DNA of 8,019 nucleotides from Tissierellia bacterium (lineage in GTDB: Bacteria > Bacillota_A > Clostridia > Tissierellales > Peptoniphilaceae): assembly GCA_012728775.1 (NCBI GenBank), contig JAAYEN010000257.1:1-8019 (forward strand). Direction: 5' to 3'. A program made the translations under genes and the position numbers. Shown one piece after another: positions 1-6,745 of this stretch. Under the pieces are notes generated by a model. It did not search any database. It was given only the letters and a program-made list of their open reading frames with translations, and was not told the origin of the DNA. Positions within the stretch are counted from its first letter, which is position 1. Each line of letters starts with the position of its first letter.

Positions 1-71
1 AGAAATTGCTAATTAATTAAGTAAGAGAAAGACTAAATTTATCAAGTTATTAAGAATTCGAGGAGGAAAAA

Positions 72-893
72 ATGTCAAGACCAGAAATTCAAAACAGTGT
101 ACAAACAGGAGAATTTACAACAAATTATTTAGAGCAAGGTGAAGGATTTCCATTAATTTTTATCCATGGATCAGGACCAGGGGTTTCAGCTTATGCAAAT
201 TGGAGATTAGTTCTTCCACAAGTAGCAGAAGTAGCTCACTGTTATGCGCCTGACATGATAGGGTTTGGATATTCTTCAAAACCTACAGATGTTAAATACG
301 GTAGAGAACTTTGGACAAAACAAATAATAGACTTTATGGATGCATTAGGAATTGAGCAAGCAGATTTTGTAGGAAACTCATTTGGAGGTTCTTTAGCTTT
401 ATCAGTAGTAATCAATCATCCAGAAAGAGTAAGAAAAATCATAATGATGGGACCTATGGGAGTAGAATGGGATATATCTTATGGATTAAACGAAGTTTGG
501 GGATATCAACCATCACCAGAAAATATGCTTAATATGTTAGACTTATTCACTTACAACAAAAAATATGCTAACGAAGAATTGGCAAATGTAAGATATGAAG
601 CAAGTATAGAGCCTGGATTCCAAGAAGCATTTAGCTCTATGTTCCCAGCACCAAGACAAAGAAGTGTAGACGACTTATCTTTCCCAGATGAAGAGATTAA
701 AAAAGTTAAGAACAAAGCACTAATAGTTCACGGTAGAGAAGACTTAGTAATTCCAATTTCAAATTCTTATAGATTAATTAATCTTTTAGAAAATGCAGAA
801 TTACACGTTTTCGGAGGATGTGGACACTGGACACAAATAGAAAAATCAGATGAATTTGCAACATTAGTTAAAAACTTTGTAACTAGAGAATAA
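72..893 (+). CDS. xylF/dmpD: 2-hydroxymuconic semialdehyde hydrolase (alpha/beta hydrolase, XylF/DmpD type)
   Basis: This is a cytoplasmic C-C bond hydrolase of the meta-cleavage pathway. It would split 2-hydroxymuconic semialdehyde, or the matching ring-fission ketones of alkylcatechols, into formate or another acid plus 2-oxopent-4-enoate. The 273 residues match the usual family length. Visible motifs are the oxyanion-hole loop HGSGPG (32-37), the nucleophile elbow GNSFGG with Ser103, Asp224 in HGREDLVIP and His252 in GCGHW. To my knowledge this triad has the same numbering as the cumene-pathway hydrolase CumD (Ser103, Asp224, His252). The start is ATG at 72, with AGGAGG at 61-66 five bases upstream. 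All three forward frames have a stop within the first 20 bases, so it may be the first gene of the operon or follow a gene that ends just outside the window. The next gene is the hydratase, which would use its product. Family and role are clear; the preferred side chain on the substrate is not. Confidence 0.93.
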   Translation: MSRPEIQNSVQTGEFTTNYLEQGEGFPLIFIHGSGPGVSAYANWRLVLPQVAEVAHCYAPDMIGFGYSSKPTDVKYGRELWTKQIIDFMDALGIEQADFVGNSFGGSLALSVVINHPERVRKIIMMGPMGVEWDISYGLNEVWGYQPSPENMLNMLDLFTYNKKYANEELANVRYEASIEPGFQEAFSSMFPAPRQRSVDDLSFPDEEIKKVKNKALIVHGREDLVIPISNSYRLINLLENAELHVFGGCGHWTQIEKSDEFATLVKNFVTRE

Positions 894-899
894 ACTTTT

Positions 900-917
900 G
901 GGACACAAATGTGTCCC
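900..917 (+). repeat. Perfect inverted repeat / stem-loop between hydrolase and hydratase genes
   Basis: The arms GGGACACA (900-907) and TGTGTCCC (910-917) are perfect reverse complements separated by two bases. As RNA this would fold as a 7-bp stem, GGGACAC/GTGTCCC, with a four-base AAAT loop. It starts seven bases after the hydrolase stop codon and ends 11 bases before the AAGGAG ribosome binding site (929-934) of the next gene. No run of T follows, so it is not a standard intrinsic terminator. It may be an mRNA-processing or stability element, a weak attenuator, or a protein-binding palindrome in the DNA. The structure is seen; the role is inferred. Confidence 0.6.
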
Positions 918-942
918 TCTATCATTATAAGGAGCTAAAGAA

Positions 943-1713
943 ATGACAAGAAATGTCGAAATAGCTGAAAAATTATATCAAGCAGATAAAACAGGAGAAC
1001 CTATAGAGCAAATAACTAAGGTTTACGAGGGTCTAACTGTAGATGATGCTTATGAAATTCAATTATTAAATGTGGATAAAAAACTTGCTGAAGGGAATGT
1101 CATAACTGGTAAAAAAATTGGATTGACTTCTCTAGCAATGCAAGAATCTCTAGGGGTAGATACTCCTGATTTTGGATTTTTATATGATAGCATGGAAATT
1201 GAAAACAATACTGTAAAAAAAGATGAAATCTTACAACCTAGAGTAGAAGGAGAACTTGCATTTATCCTTAAAGAAGATTTGAAAGATGGAGCTACTATAG
1301 AAGATGTATATGAAGCGACAGAATATGTAGTGCCAGCTTTAGAAATCGTAGGAAGCAGAATTAAGGATTGGAAATTAACCATAGTAGATACTGTGGCGGA
1401 TAATGCATCATGTGGAATGTATTTATTATCAGATATTAAAATCGATCCTGAGAAAGTAGATTTGAAAGAAATTGAAATGACTCTTTCAAAAAATGGAGAA
1501 GTGATTAATTCTGGAAATGGATCAGCTGTTTTAGGGGATCCAGCAAATGCAGTGTTATGGCTAGCAAGAAGTTTAGGAAATTATGGAGTTACCTTAAATG
1601 CTGGGGATATTATTTTAGCAGGAGCATTATCAGCGGCTATTCCAGCAGTAAGTGGAGATGAATTCTCGTGTGATTACGGAGAATTTGGAGTATTAAAAGT
1701 TAAATTCGAATAA
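943..1713 (+). CDS. xylJ/dmpE: 2-oxopent-4-enoate (2-hydroxypenta-2,4-dienoate) hydratase family protein
   Basis: This belongs to the fumarylacetoacetate-hydrolase-like family of metal-dependent enzymes. The likely reaction is hydration of 2-oxopent-4-enoate to 4-hydroxy-2-oxovalerate. The 256 residues fit the family (about 260). Recognisable blocks are GKKIGLTS (56-63), LGVDTPDFGFL (70-80), QPRVEGELAFIL (98-109, with candidate metal ligands Glu102 and Glu104), PALEIVGSRIKDW (131-143, with Glu134 as third ligand) and VDTVADNASCG (148-158). The start is ATG 943 with AAGGAG at 929-934. Its position between the hydrolase and the aldolase/dehydrogenase genes supports hydratase. The sister enzyme 2-oxo-3-hexenedioate decarboxylase (DmpH/XylI) has the same fold and metal site. 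Some blocks here (PALEIV, ALWLAR, the GALSAAIP region) recall that enzyme, so family membership is firm and the exact reaction less so. Confidence 0.85.
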   Translation: MTRNVEIAEKLYQADKTGEPIEQITKVYEGLTVDDAYEIQLLNVDKKLAEGNVITGKKIGLTSLAMQESLGVDTPDFGFLYDSMEIENNTVKKDEILQPRVEGELAFILKEDLKDGATIEDVYEATEYVVPALEIVGSRIKDWKLTIVDTVADNASCGMYLLSDIKIDPEKVDLKEIEMTLSKNGEVINSGNGSAVLGDPANAVLWLARSLGNYGVTLNAGDIILAGALSAAIPAVSGDEFSCDYGEFGVLKVKFE

Positions 1714-1738
1714 AAATTTAAAAATAAGGGGATTTATT

Positions 1739-2779
1739 ATGAAAAAGAAACATTTTATACTAATTAGTTTAGTATTAGCATTTGCAGTATTTACAACAGC
1801 GTGTGGCGGTGGTGGAGGAACAACAAATACAGAAACTACAACTACAGAAAGTTCAAGTTCAAATGGGGAAGCTAAAGTACTTAAATTAGGTCATATAGCA
1901 CCTCCTGGAACTGCATATGATAACTTTGCAAATCTTTTTAAAGACAAAGTTGAAGCAGCATCCGATGGAAGATATACAATTGATATCTATCCTGCAGGAC
2001 AATTGGGCGTTGATAGAGAATTGATGGAATCTCTACAAATTGGAAATATCGACCTGACTGTAATTACTGCATCAGATATAAATCAATTCGTGCAAGAAAT
2101 GGCAGTACAAGATCTTCCTTACCTGTTCCTAAGTTGGGAACACGTTGAAGCGTTCTTAAATTCTGATGCAGCATCAGAATTGTATAAATTAACAGATAGC
2201 GTAGGAATGTCAACATTATCATTTATGCCTAGAGGATTCAGACACGTTGCAAGTAATATAAAACCTATTTATGAACCAGCAGATATTGAAGGTTTAAAGA
2301 TAAGAGTTGCAGAATCAGAAGTATATCTAGATACATTCAATGCATTAGGTACAAACGCACAAGCTATGGCTTGGGGAGAAGTATTTACTGCTCTACAACA
2401 AGGAACAATTGACGCTCACGAAAATACCTTAATTACAATTAGAGACTATAACATGAACGAAGTTCAAAAATATGTATCAGAAACTGGTCACTTCTTTGCT
2501 TTTGCAGCACTTCAAATGAATACCAATTTATTAAATGGAATGGATGAAGCTGATCAAGAAATATTCAGAACAGCAGCTTTAGAAGCAGCACTAGAATCAG
2601 GCGCTGAACAAAGAGCAAATGAAGATGAAGTTAAACAAGAATTAATAGGAAAAGGAATGGAATTTAACGAAGTTAATGACAAGGCAGCATTCCAAGAAAA
2701 GGTTCAACCAGTATACGAAAAATATCTACAATCTCATAGCGGAACTTTCATAGATGCTATTCAGACTTTAGATTACTAA
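1739..2779 (+). CDS. dctP: TRAP transporter substrate-binding lipoprotein (DctP family)
   Basis: This is the extracellular receptor of a tripartite ATP-independent periplasmic (TRAP) transporter, here membrane-anchored. The N-terminus is a lipoprotein signal: a KKK basic start, a hydrophobic stretch from about 6 to 18, and TTAC with Cys22 as the likely lipidated residue. A Gly/Thr/Ser-rich linker follows to about residue 42. The binding domain begins at VLKLGHIAPPGTAYDN (47-62). It contains the family's GFRH (166-169) and GLKIRV with Arg189, the position equivalent to the arginine that binds the ligand carboxylate in SiaP-type proteins. An AMAWGEVFTALQQGTIDAHEN block lies near 209-229. The 346 residues are normal for a DctP lipoprotein. 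The start is ATG 1739 with AAGGGGA at 1726-1732. The gene sits inside a catechol meta-cleavage operon, so an aromatic acid or a 2-oxo/hydroxy acid of the pathway is a reasonable ligand guess. The sequence alone does not identify the ligand. Confidence 0.93.
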   Translation: MKKKHFILISLVLAFAVFTTACGGGGGTTNTETTTTESSSSNGEAKVLKLGHIAPPGTAYDNFANLFKDKVEAASDGRYTIDIYPAGQLGVDRELMESLQIGNIDLTVITASDINQFVQEMAVQDLPYLFLSWEHVEAFLNSDAASELYKLTDSVGMSTLSFMPRGFRHVASNIKPIYEPADIEGLKIRVAESEVYLDTFNALGTNAQAMAWGEVFTALQQGTIDAHENTLITIRDYNMNEVQKYVSETGHFFAFAALQMNTNLLNGMDEADQEIFRTAALEAALESGAEQRANEDEVKQELIGKGMEFNEVNDKAAFQEKVQPVYEKYLQSHSGTFIDAIQTLDY

Positions 2780-2793
2780 TTTAAGAATATTAA

Positions 2794-2830
2794 ATGGCTA
2801 TATTGCCAGTTTATCTGGCAATATAGCCAT
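2794..2830 (+). repeat. Strong 16-bp perfect stem-loop between dctP and dctQ
   Basis: Arms 2794-2809 and 2815-2830 are perfect 16-base reverse complements around a five-base loop, TTTAT. The stem begins 14 bases after the dctP stop codon and ends five bases before the AGGAG ribosome binding site of dctQ (2836-2840). No T-tract follows on either strand, so it does not look like a full Rho-independent terminator. Hairpins at this place, between a binding-protein gene and its membrane-component genes, are known in other transport operons. There they protect the upstream message from 3' exonucleases or cause partial termination, giving more receptor than permease. That role is inferred here. Confidence 0.8.
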
Positions 2831-2846
2831 ATTATAGGAGAAAATT

Positions 2847-3335
2847 ATGAAAATTCTATTAACAATTAACGATTTAGTTAACAAAATAAGCAAATATATA
2901 TTGATAGTAATGTTTGCTTTAATAACTGTCGTATATTCTTCACAAATTATTTCGAGATACTTTTTCTCATCAGGTTTACACTGGTCTGAGGAGTTTGTTA
3001 GATATGTAGACGTAGCGATGGTTGTGTTAGGAGCAGCAGTTCTTGCAAGAAAAAATGGTCATGTAAATGTAAGTGCATTAGAATCTGTAGTACCACAAGA
3101 TAAACTAAAATACTTATTACTTATACAAAACATTTTGACTATAACTTTTTTCGGCATATCTATTGTATTAGGACTTCAATTTATGGATTTAGCAGGTACT
3201 CAAATTTCAACTAATATGAGAATTCCAATGAAGTTGGTATATTCAATCTTCCCAATATCTTATATAATTTTAGTTTTTAATGCAATTATGTTTATCTTAG
3301 TCGATTTATTCAATATAGGAAAGGAGGTCCAATAA
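2847..3335 (+). CDS. dctQ: TRAP transporter small permease subunit (DctQ family)
   Basis: This is the small membrane subunit of the TRAP transporter and partner of DctM. The 162 residues show the expected four hydrophobic segments, at roughly 15-37, 52-67, 88-110 and 128-153. Between the first two lie the family landmarks ISRYFF (Arg37) and HWSEEFVRY (45-53, with Glu48-Glu49 and Arg52). A charged ARKNGHVNV stretch follows the second segment. The start is ATG 2847 with AGGAG at 2836-2840. The stop codon overlaps the dctM start by one base (TAATG at 3333-3337), so the two membrane subunits are probably translationally coupled and made in equal amounts. Assignment is firm from topology, motifs and neighbours. 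Confidence 0.92.
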   Translation: MKILLTINDLVNKISKYILIVMFALITVVYSSQIISRYFFSSGLHWSEEFVRYVDVAMVVLGAAVLARKNGHVNVSALESVVPQDKLKYLLLIQNILTITFFGISIVLGLQFMDLAGTQISTNMRIPMKLVYSIFPISYIILVFNAIMFILVDLFNIGKEVQ

Positions 3336-4663
3336 TGGGTGCTGGTTTATTATTTTTATTAGCAGGAATTTTTCTATTAATAGGTGCTCCAATTGTTACA
3401 TCAGTTGGATTAGCATCAATTATATTTGGATACTCTGAAGGAATTAATCTTGTAGTAGTAATTCAAAAAATGTTCGCTGGTATAGATACCACGTCACTTT
3501 TAGCAGTTCCGTTTTTTATACTTGCTGGGGATTTAATGAACAGCGGTGGAATTGCTAAACGTATAGTAAATATGGCTTCAAAACTAGTAGGTAATGTACA
3601 CGGCGGTGTAGGAATTGTAGCGATAATATCATGTATGTTCTTTGCTGCTATTTCTGGATCGGGTATAGCTACTGCGGCAGCGATTGGTGGAGTAATGTAT
3701 TATGGATTTTTAAGAGATGGGTATGATAAGGCGTTTAGTGCGGCTATAGTATCTACAGCAAGTCCTTTAGGGATAGTTATACCTCCTAGTATTGCTTTTA
3801 TAGTATATGCAACTATAACTGGAGCATCAGTATCATCCTTATACAAAGTTGGATTTCCAGCAGGTATAATCGTAGGAATATTTTTAATGATCCCGACTTA
3901 TTTTATATCCAAGAAAAGAGGATATAAAGCTAAAGGAGAAAAAATAAGGTCGGGTGAAATTATAATAGATGAACTACCTGAAGAATATTTACGAGGTGAA
4001 GAAAATCAATTAACTGGAGCTAAAGCACTAATAGACTCTCTTTGGGCATTAGGTACTCCTTTTATTATAGTAGGTGGAGTTTTTGCAGGTGTATTTACAC
4101 CAACAGAATCCGCAGTAGTAGCAGTAGTATATTCAATAATCATAGGTATTTATATTTACAAAGAAATGAAATGGTCAGATTTGCCAGGGATTTTCTATAA
4201 GTCAGCTCTTTCCAATGCGGCAATTATGATTATTATTGCAGGAGCATCACTTTTTGCATGGGTTATGACTTATGTAAGATTGCCACAAAATATCATGGAA
4301 GCAACTATTGGGGGCGGATATGGTAAAAATATGTTGTTATTGTTAGTTAATCTAATAATACTATTTGCCGGAATGTTTATGGAATCAGCAGCTATCCAAT
4401 ATATTGTAGTACCAATAGCATTTCCATTGTTAACAAGTGTTGGAGTAGACCCAATTCACTTCGGTATTATGATAGCAACTAACTTGGCAATAGGACAAAT
4501 GTCTCCGCCATTTGGTACAGTATTATTTACTACAACTAGAACTTATAATGTGCCCATTCAAGATCTAATTCGAGAGGTAATTCCGTTTTGGATTGCCATG
4601 ATATTAGCATTAATTGTAATAATCTATATGCCATTCTTAGTAATGTGGCCCCTTGGACTATAG
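3335..4663 (+). CDS. dctM: TRAP transporter large permease subunit (DctM family)
   Basis: This is the large, ion-coupled membrane subunit that moves the substrate released by DctP, driven by a sodium or proton gradient. The 442 residues are slightly longer than the typical 425-430 and are mostly hydrophobic, consistent with 11-12 membrane segments. Family motifs are PFFILAGDLMNSGGIA (59-74), AAISGSGIATAAAIGGVM (about 104-121), ASPLGIVIPPSI (about 142-153), FTPTESA (from 254) and GQMSPPFG (387-394). One hydrophilic loop at about 193-230 is rich in Lys and Glu and may account for the extra length. The AAGGAGGT ribosome binding site (3321-3328) lies inside the end of dctQ, and the start overlaps its stop codon. 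Transporter type is certain; the substrate is not known from sequence. Confidence 0.95.
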   Translation: MGAGLLFLLAGIFLLIGAPIVTSVGLASIIFGYSEGINLVVVIQKMFAGIDTTSLLAVPFFILAGDLMNSGGIAKRIVNMASKLVGNVHGGVGIVAIISCMFFAAISGSGIATAAAIGGVMYYGFLRDGYDKAFSAAIVSTASPLGIVIPPSIAFIVYATITGASVSSLYKVGFPAGIIVGIFLMIPTYFISKKRGYKAKGEKIRSGEIIIDELPEEYLRGEENQLTGAKALIDSLWALGTPFIIVGGVFAGVFTPTESAVVAVVYSIIIGIYIYKEMKWSDLPGIFYKSALSNAAIMIIIAGASLFAWVMTYVRLPQNIMEATIGGGYGKNMLLLLVNLIILFAGMFMESAAIQYIVVPIAFPLLTSVGVDPIHFGIMIATNLAIGQMSPPFGTVLFTTTRTYNVPIQDLIREVIPFWIAMILALIVIIYMPFLVMWPLGL

Positions 4664-4681
4664 AGAAAGGAAAGGATAACA

Positions 4682-5560
4682 ATGGAAAAAGTAAAAGTAG
4701 GGGTTATTGGCCCTGGTAATATAGGATTGGACTTACTCTATAAATTGCAAAGAAGTGAGTATTTACATCCAGAATTAATAGTAAATATTAGAGACTCTAA
4801 AGGAATCCAACATGCAAAGGGCATGGGAGTTCCCACATCTACAGATGGAGTTCATGCAATATTAGAAAGAGATGATATTCCAATAGTGTTTGACTGTACA
4901 AGTGCAAATGCTCATTTGGTTCACGCACCACTTTTAAAAGAAAAGCAAAAGTTTACTTTGGATTTAACTCCAGCAGCAGTAGGACCGTACAGTATACCAG
5001 CAGTTAATCTAGACGAGGAACTATTGAAACTAGATAATGTAAACTTAGTAACTTGTGCAGGACAAGCAACTACACCATTTGTGGCGGCTATAAATGAAGT
5101 AGCAGATGTTTACTATGCAGAGATTGTATCTTCAATTAGCTCAAAATCAGCAGGAGCAGGAACTAGAGCAAATATAGACGAATTTACCATGACTACAAGG
5201 GATGCCATTATAGATGTGGGAGGAGCAGATACAGCGAAGGTATTGATAATACTAAATCCTGCAGAACCACCAATTTATATGTCTAACACTATCTACGCAA
5301 GAGTTAGAGACGTAGATATGGAAAAAATTGAAAAGGCATTACAAGATAGACTGGAATTAGTAAAATCCTATGTACCCGGCACAAGATTCAGAATGGAGCC
5401 TGTACTAAAATACGAAGACGACGATATAGTTATGCTAATAGTAGAAGTAGAAGGGCTAGGAGATTATCTACCAGTTTATTCTGGAAACCTAGATATAATT
5501 AATTCCGCAGCTATAAAAATAGCAGAACAAAAAGCAAAACAAATCTTAGGGGTGAAATAA
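4682..5560 (+). CDS. xylQ/dmpF: Acetaldehyde dehydrogenase, CoA-acylating (DmpF/XylQ/MhpF type)
   Basis: This enzyme oxidises acetaldehyde with NAD+ and CoA to acetyl-CoA plus NADH, the last step of the meta-cleavage route. The N-terminus carries the dinucleotide-binding loop GPGNIG (10-15). The catalytic cysteine is Cys125 in NLVTCAGQATTP, equivalent to the family's active-site Cys near 132. The conserved GAGTRANIDEFT block is at 158-169. At 292 residues it is a little shorter than Pseudomonas DmpF (312), with no key motif missing. The start is ATG 4682, with an AAAGGAAAGGA stretch at 4666-4676 as ribosome binding site. It overlaps the aldolase gene by one base. In studied homologues DmpF and DmpG form a complex with a tunnel that passes acetaldehyde directly, and the overlap here fits equal production of the two partners. 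Confidence 0.95.
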   Translation: MEKVKVGVIGPGNIGLDLLYKLQRSEYLHPELIVNIRDSKGIQHAKGMGVPTSTDGVHAILERDDIPIVFDCTSANAHLVHAPLLKEKQKFTLDLTPAAVGPYSIPAVNLDEELLKLDNVNLVTCAGQATTPFVAAINEVADVYYAEIVSSISSKSAGAGTRANIDEFTMTTRDAIIDVGGADTAKVLIILNPAEPPIYMSNTIYARVRDVDMEKIEKALQDRLELVKSYVPGTRFRMEPVLKYEDDDIVMLIVEVEGLGDYLPVYSGNLDIINSAAIKIAEQKAKQILGVK

Positions 5561-6570
5561 TGGGAAAAATTTTAATAACAGACACCAGCTTAAGAGATGG
5601 AAATCATTCAGTAAAACATCAATTTAGTGTTGAAGATGTAAAAAAAGTAGTAATAGCACTAGATGAAGCGGGAATAGATATAATAGAACTAGGCCATGGA
5701 GACGGACTAACCGGTTCTACCATTAATTACGGTTTCTCCAAAGAATCCGATATGGATTTAATCAAAGCAGCCAGTAGCGTAGTTAAAAATGCAAAAATTG
5801 CAGTACTATTATTGCCGGGAATTGGCACGGTTCCAGATATGCAAAAAGCATATGAATATGGAGCGAGAGTAGTAAGAGTAGCAACCCACGTAACAGAAGC
5901 AGATATATCTATGGAACACATAGAAAAAGCAAAAGAAATGGGATATCTTACTGTAGGATTTTTGATGATGGCACATAGAGCACCTGTAGATAGGGTAGTA
6001 GAAGAAGCTAAAAAAATGGAAAGCTATGGAGCGGACATCGTGTATGCTACAGATTCAGCAGGAGCTATGCTTCCAAATGACGTAACAGCAAAGATAACGG
6101 CATTAAGAGAAAACCTAAGCATACCTGTAGGATTTCACTCCCATAATAATCTAGGATTAGCAATTGGAAACTCTCTAGCAGCTCTAGAAGCAGGAGCAAC
6201 TTATATAGACGGATCCTTAGGAGGATTAGGAGCAGGAGCAGGCAATACGGCAACAGAAATGTTAGTAGGAGTAATGGGAAAATCAGGCTACGATATTAAC
6301 GCAGACTTTTTCAAAACGATGGACGCAGCGACCCAAGTTTTGCAACCGGTAGTGTCCCAATACGGCGTAAACTTGCCAAAAATTCAAGATCCACTTATGC
6401 TAGGATACGCAGGAGTATATTCCAGCTTTATGCTCCATGCTAAAAGAGCAGAAGAACGCTTTGGAGTAGACTATAGAGAAATTATTCTAGAAGCAGGAAG
6501 AAGAGAAGCAGTAGGTGGCCAAGAGGATTGGTTGTATGAAATTGCTGCAGAGATAGCTAAGAAAAAATAA
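5560..6570 (+). CDS. xylK/dmpG: 4-hydroxy-2-oxovalerate aldolase (DmpG/XylK/MhpE type)
   Basis: This divalent-metal-dependent class II pyruvate aldolase splits 4-hydroxy-2-oxovalerate into pyruvate and acetaldehyde. The N-terminal TDTSLRDGNHS (7-17) carries Arg12, Asp13 and His16, matching the Arg/Asp/His catalytic set of DmpG and BphI. Metal ligands are Asp13 with His193 and His195 in GFHSHNN. GYAGVYSSF near the C-terminus supplies Tyr287, equivalent to the active-site tyrosine of the family. The 336 residues are close to the usual 340-345. The start ATG 5560 shares one base with the dehydrogenase stop, with AGGGG around 5548-5552 as ribosome binding site inside the upstream gene. Acetaldehyde should be handed to the neighbouring dehydrogenase. 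It is the last gene before the terminator-like hairpin and probably ends the first operon. Confidence 0.95.
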   Translation: MGKILITDTSLRDGNHSVKHQFSVEDVKKVVIALDEAGIDIIELGHGDGLTGSTINYGFSKESDMDLIKAASSVVKNAKIAVLLLPGIGTVPDMQKAYEYGARVVRVATHVTEADISMEHIEKAKEMGYLTVGFLMMAHRAPVDRVVEEAKKMESYGADIVYATDSAGAMLPNDVTAKITALRENLSIPVGFHSHNNLGLAIGNSLAALEAGATYIDGSLGGLGAGAGNTATEMLVGVMGKSGYDINADFFKTMDAATQVLQPVVSQYGVNLPKIQDPLMLGYAGVYSSFMLHAKRAEERFGVDYREIILEAGRREAVGGQEDWLYEIAAEIAKKK

Positions 6571-6574
6571 ATAT

Positions 6575-6611
6575 TTAAGGAGGGAGAAATCCCTTCTTAA
6601 CTCCACTTTTT
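6575..6611 (+). terminator. Probable terminator hairpin after the aldolase gene
   Basis: The arms TTAAGGAGGG (6575-6584) and CCCTTCTTAA (6591-6600) pair over 10 bp with one G-U pair and a six-base loop, AGAAAT. The hairpin lies five bases after the aldolase stop codon. A five-T run at 6607-6611 follows after a six-base gap, so it is not a textbook terminator on the + strand. On the - strand the hairpin leads into an AT-rich tract containing TTTTTT. Its position between an operon end and a new promoter supports termination, possibly incomplete, of the upstream operon. Confidence 0.55.
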
Positions 6612-6612
6612 A

Positions 6613-6697
6613 GTCAACATATTTTTGTAATTTAGATTAGTAAATAATATGAAAAAAATATTTAAAAATTTTCAAAAACATGCAAATATATGTTGAC
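6613..6697 (+). repeat. Long spaced inverted repeat overlapping the -35 box (candidate operator)
   Basis: GTCAACATATTTTTG (6613-6627) and CAAATATATGTTGAC (6683-6697) are reverse complements over 15 bases with one mismatch; the outer 10 bases are perfect. The arms are 55 bases apart. The right arm covers five of the six bases of the TTGACA -35 box. The arrangement suits a dimeric regulator that binds both sites, perhaps by looping, and blocks or controls the ferredoxin-dioxygenase promoter. The symmetry is seen directly; the regulatory reading is inference, and no regulator gene lies in the window. Confidence 0.5.
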
Positions 6698-6721
6698 AAA
6701 AATAACATCTAGAAGTATACT
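6693..6721 (+). promoter_or_regulatory. Near-consensus sigma-A promoter for the ferredoxin-dioxygenase unit
   Basis: A perfect -35 box TTGACA (6693-6698), a 17-base spacer and a -10 box TATACT (6716-6721, one mismatch to TATAAT) give a strong housekeeping promoter. Transcription would start near 6728, leaving a leader of about 50 bases before the ferredoxin start. A promoter this strong next to a candidate operator suggests control by repression rather than a weak promoter needing an activator; that last point is inferred. Confidence 0.8.
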
Positions 6722-6745
6722 ATATTTATACAAATTAGAACATCG

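Noticed and set aside
1..71. Promoter or upstream gene end before the hydrolase
   Set aside because: Only a ribosome binding site is convincing. The AT-rich sequence has no good paired -35/-10 boxes, and all frames are closed by base 20, so nothing can be said about an upstream gene.
1059..1382. Open reading frame on the - strand inside the hydratase gene (107 codons)
   Set aside because: It lies wholly antisense to a well-supported enzyme gene, has no recognisable motif, and is a by-product of the sense codon pattern. The shorter antisense frames inside the aldolase and ferredoxin genes were rejected for the same reason.
6574..6616. Divergent - strand promoter from the left arm of the inverted repeat (TTGACT)
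   Set aside because: At the correct spacing the - strand has AGGGAT instead of a -10 box, and the leftward sequence would be antisense to the aldolase gene.
6649..6696. Possible 15-residue leader peptide starting ATG AAA AAA ATA
   Set aside because: There is no ribosome binding site, and it lies upstream of the promoter it would have to regulate, with its stop inside the -35 box. Short frames like this are expected in such AT-rich DNA.
6616..6743. Recurrent AACAT motif (6616, 6677, 6704, 6739 and inverted at 6690)
   Set aside because: A five-base word in AT-rich DNA recurs easily. Spacing is irregular, and beyond the long inverted repeat there is no extended similarity.
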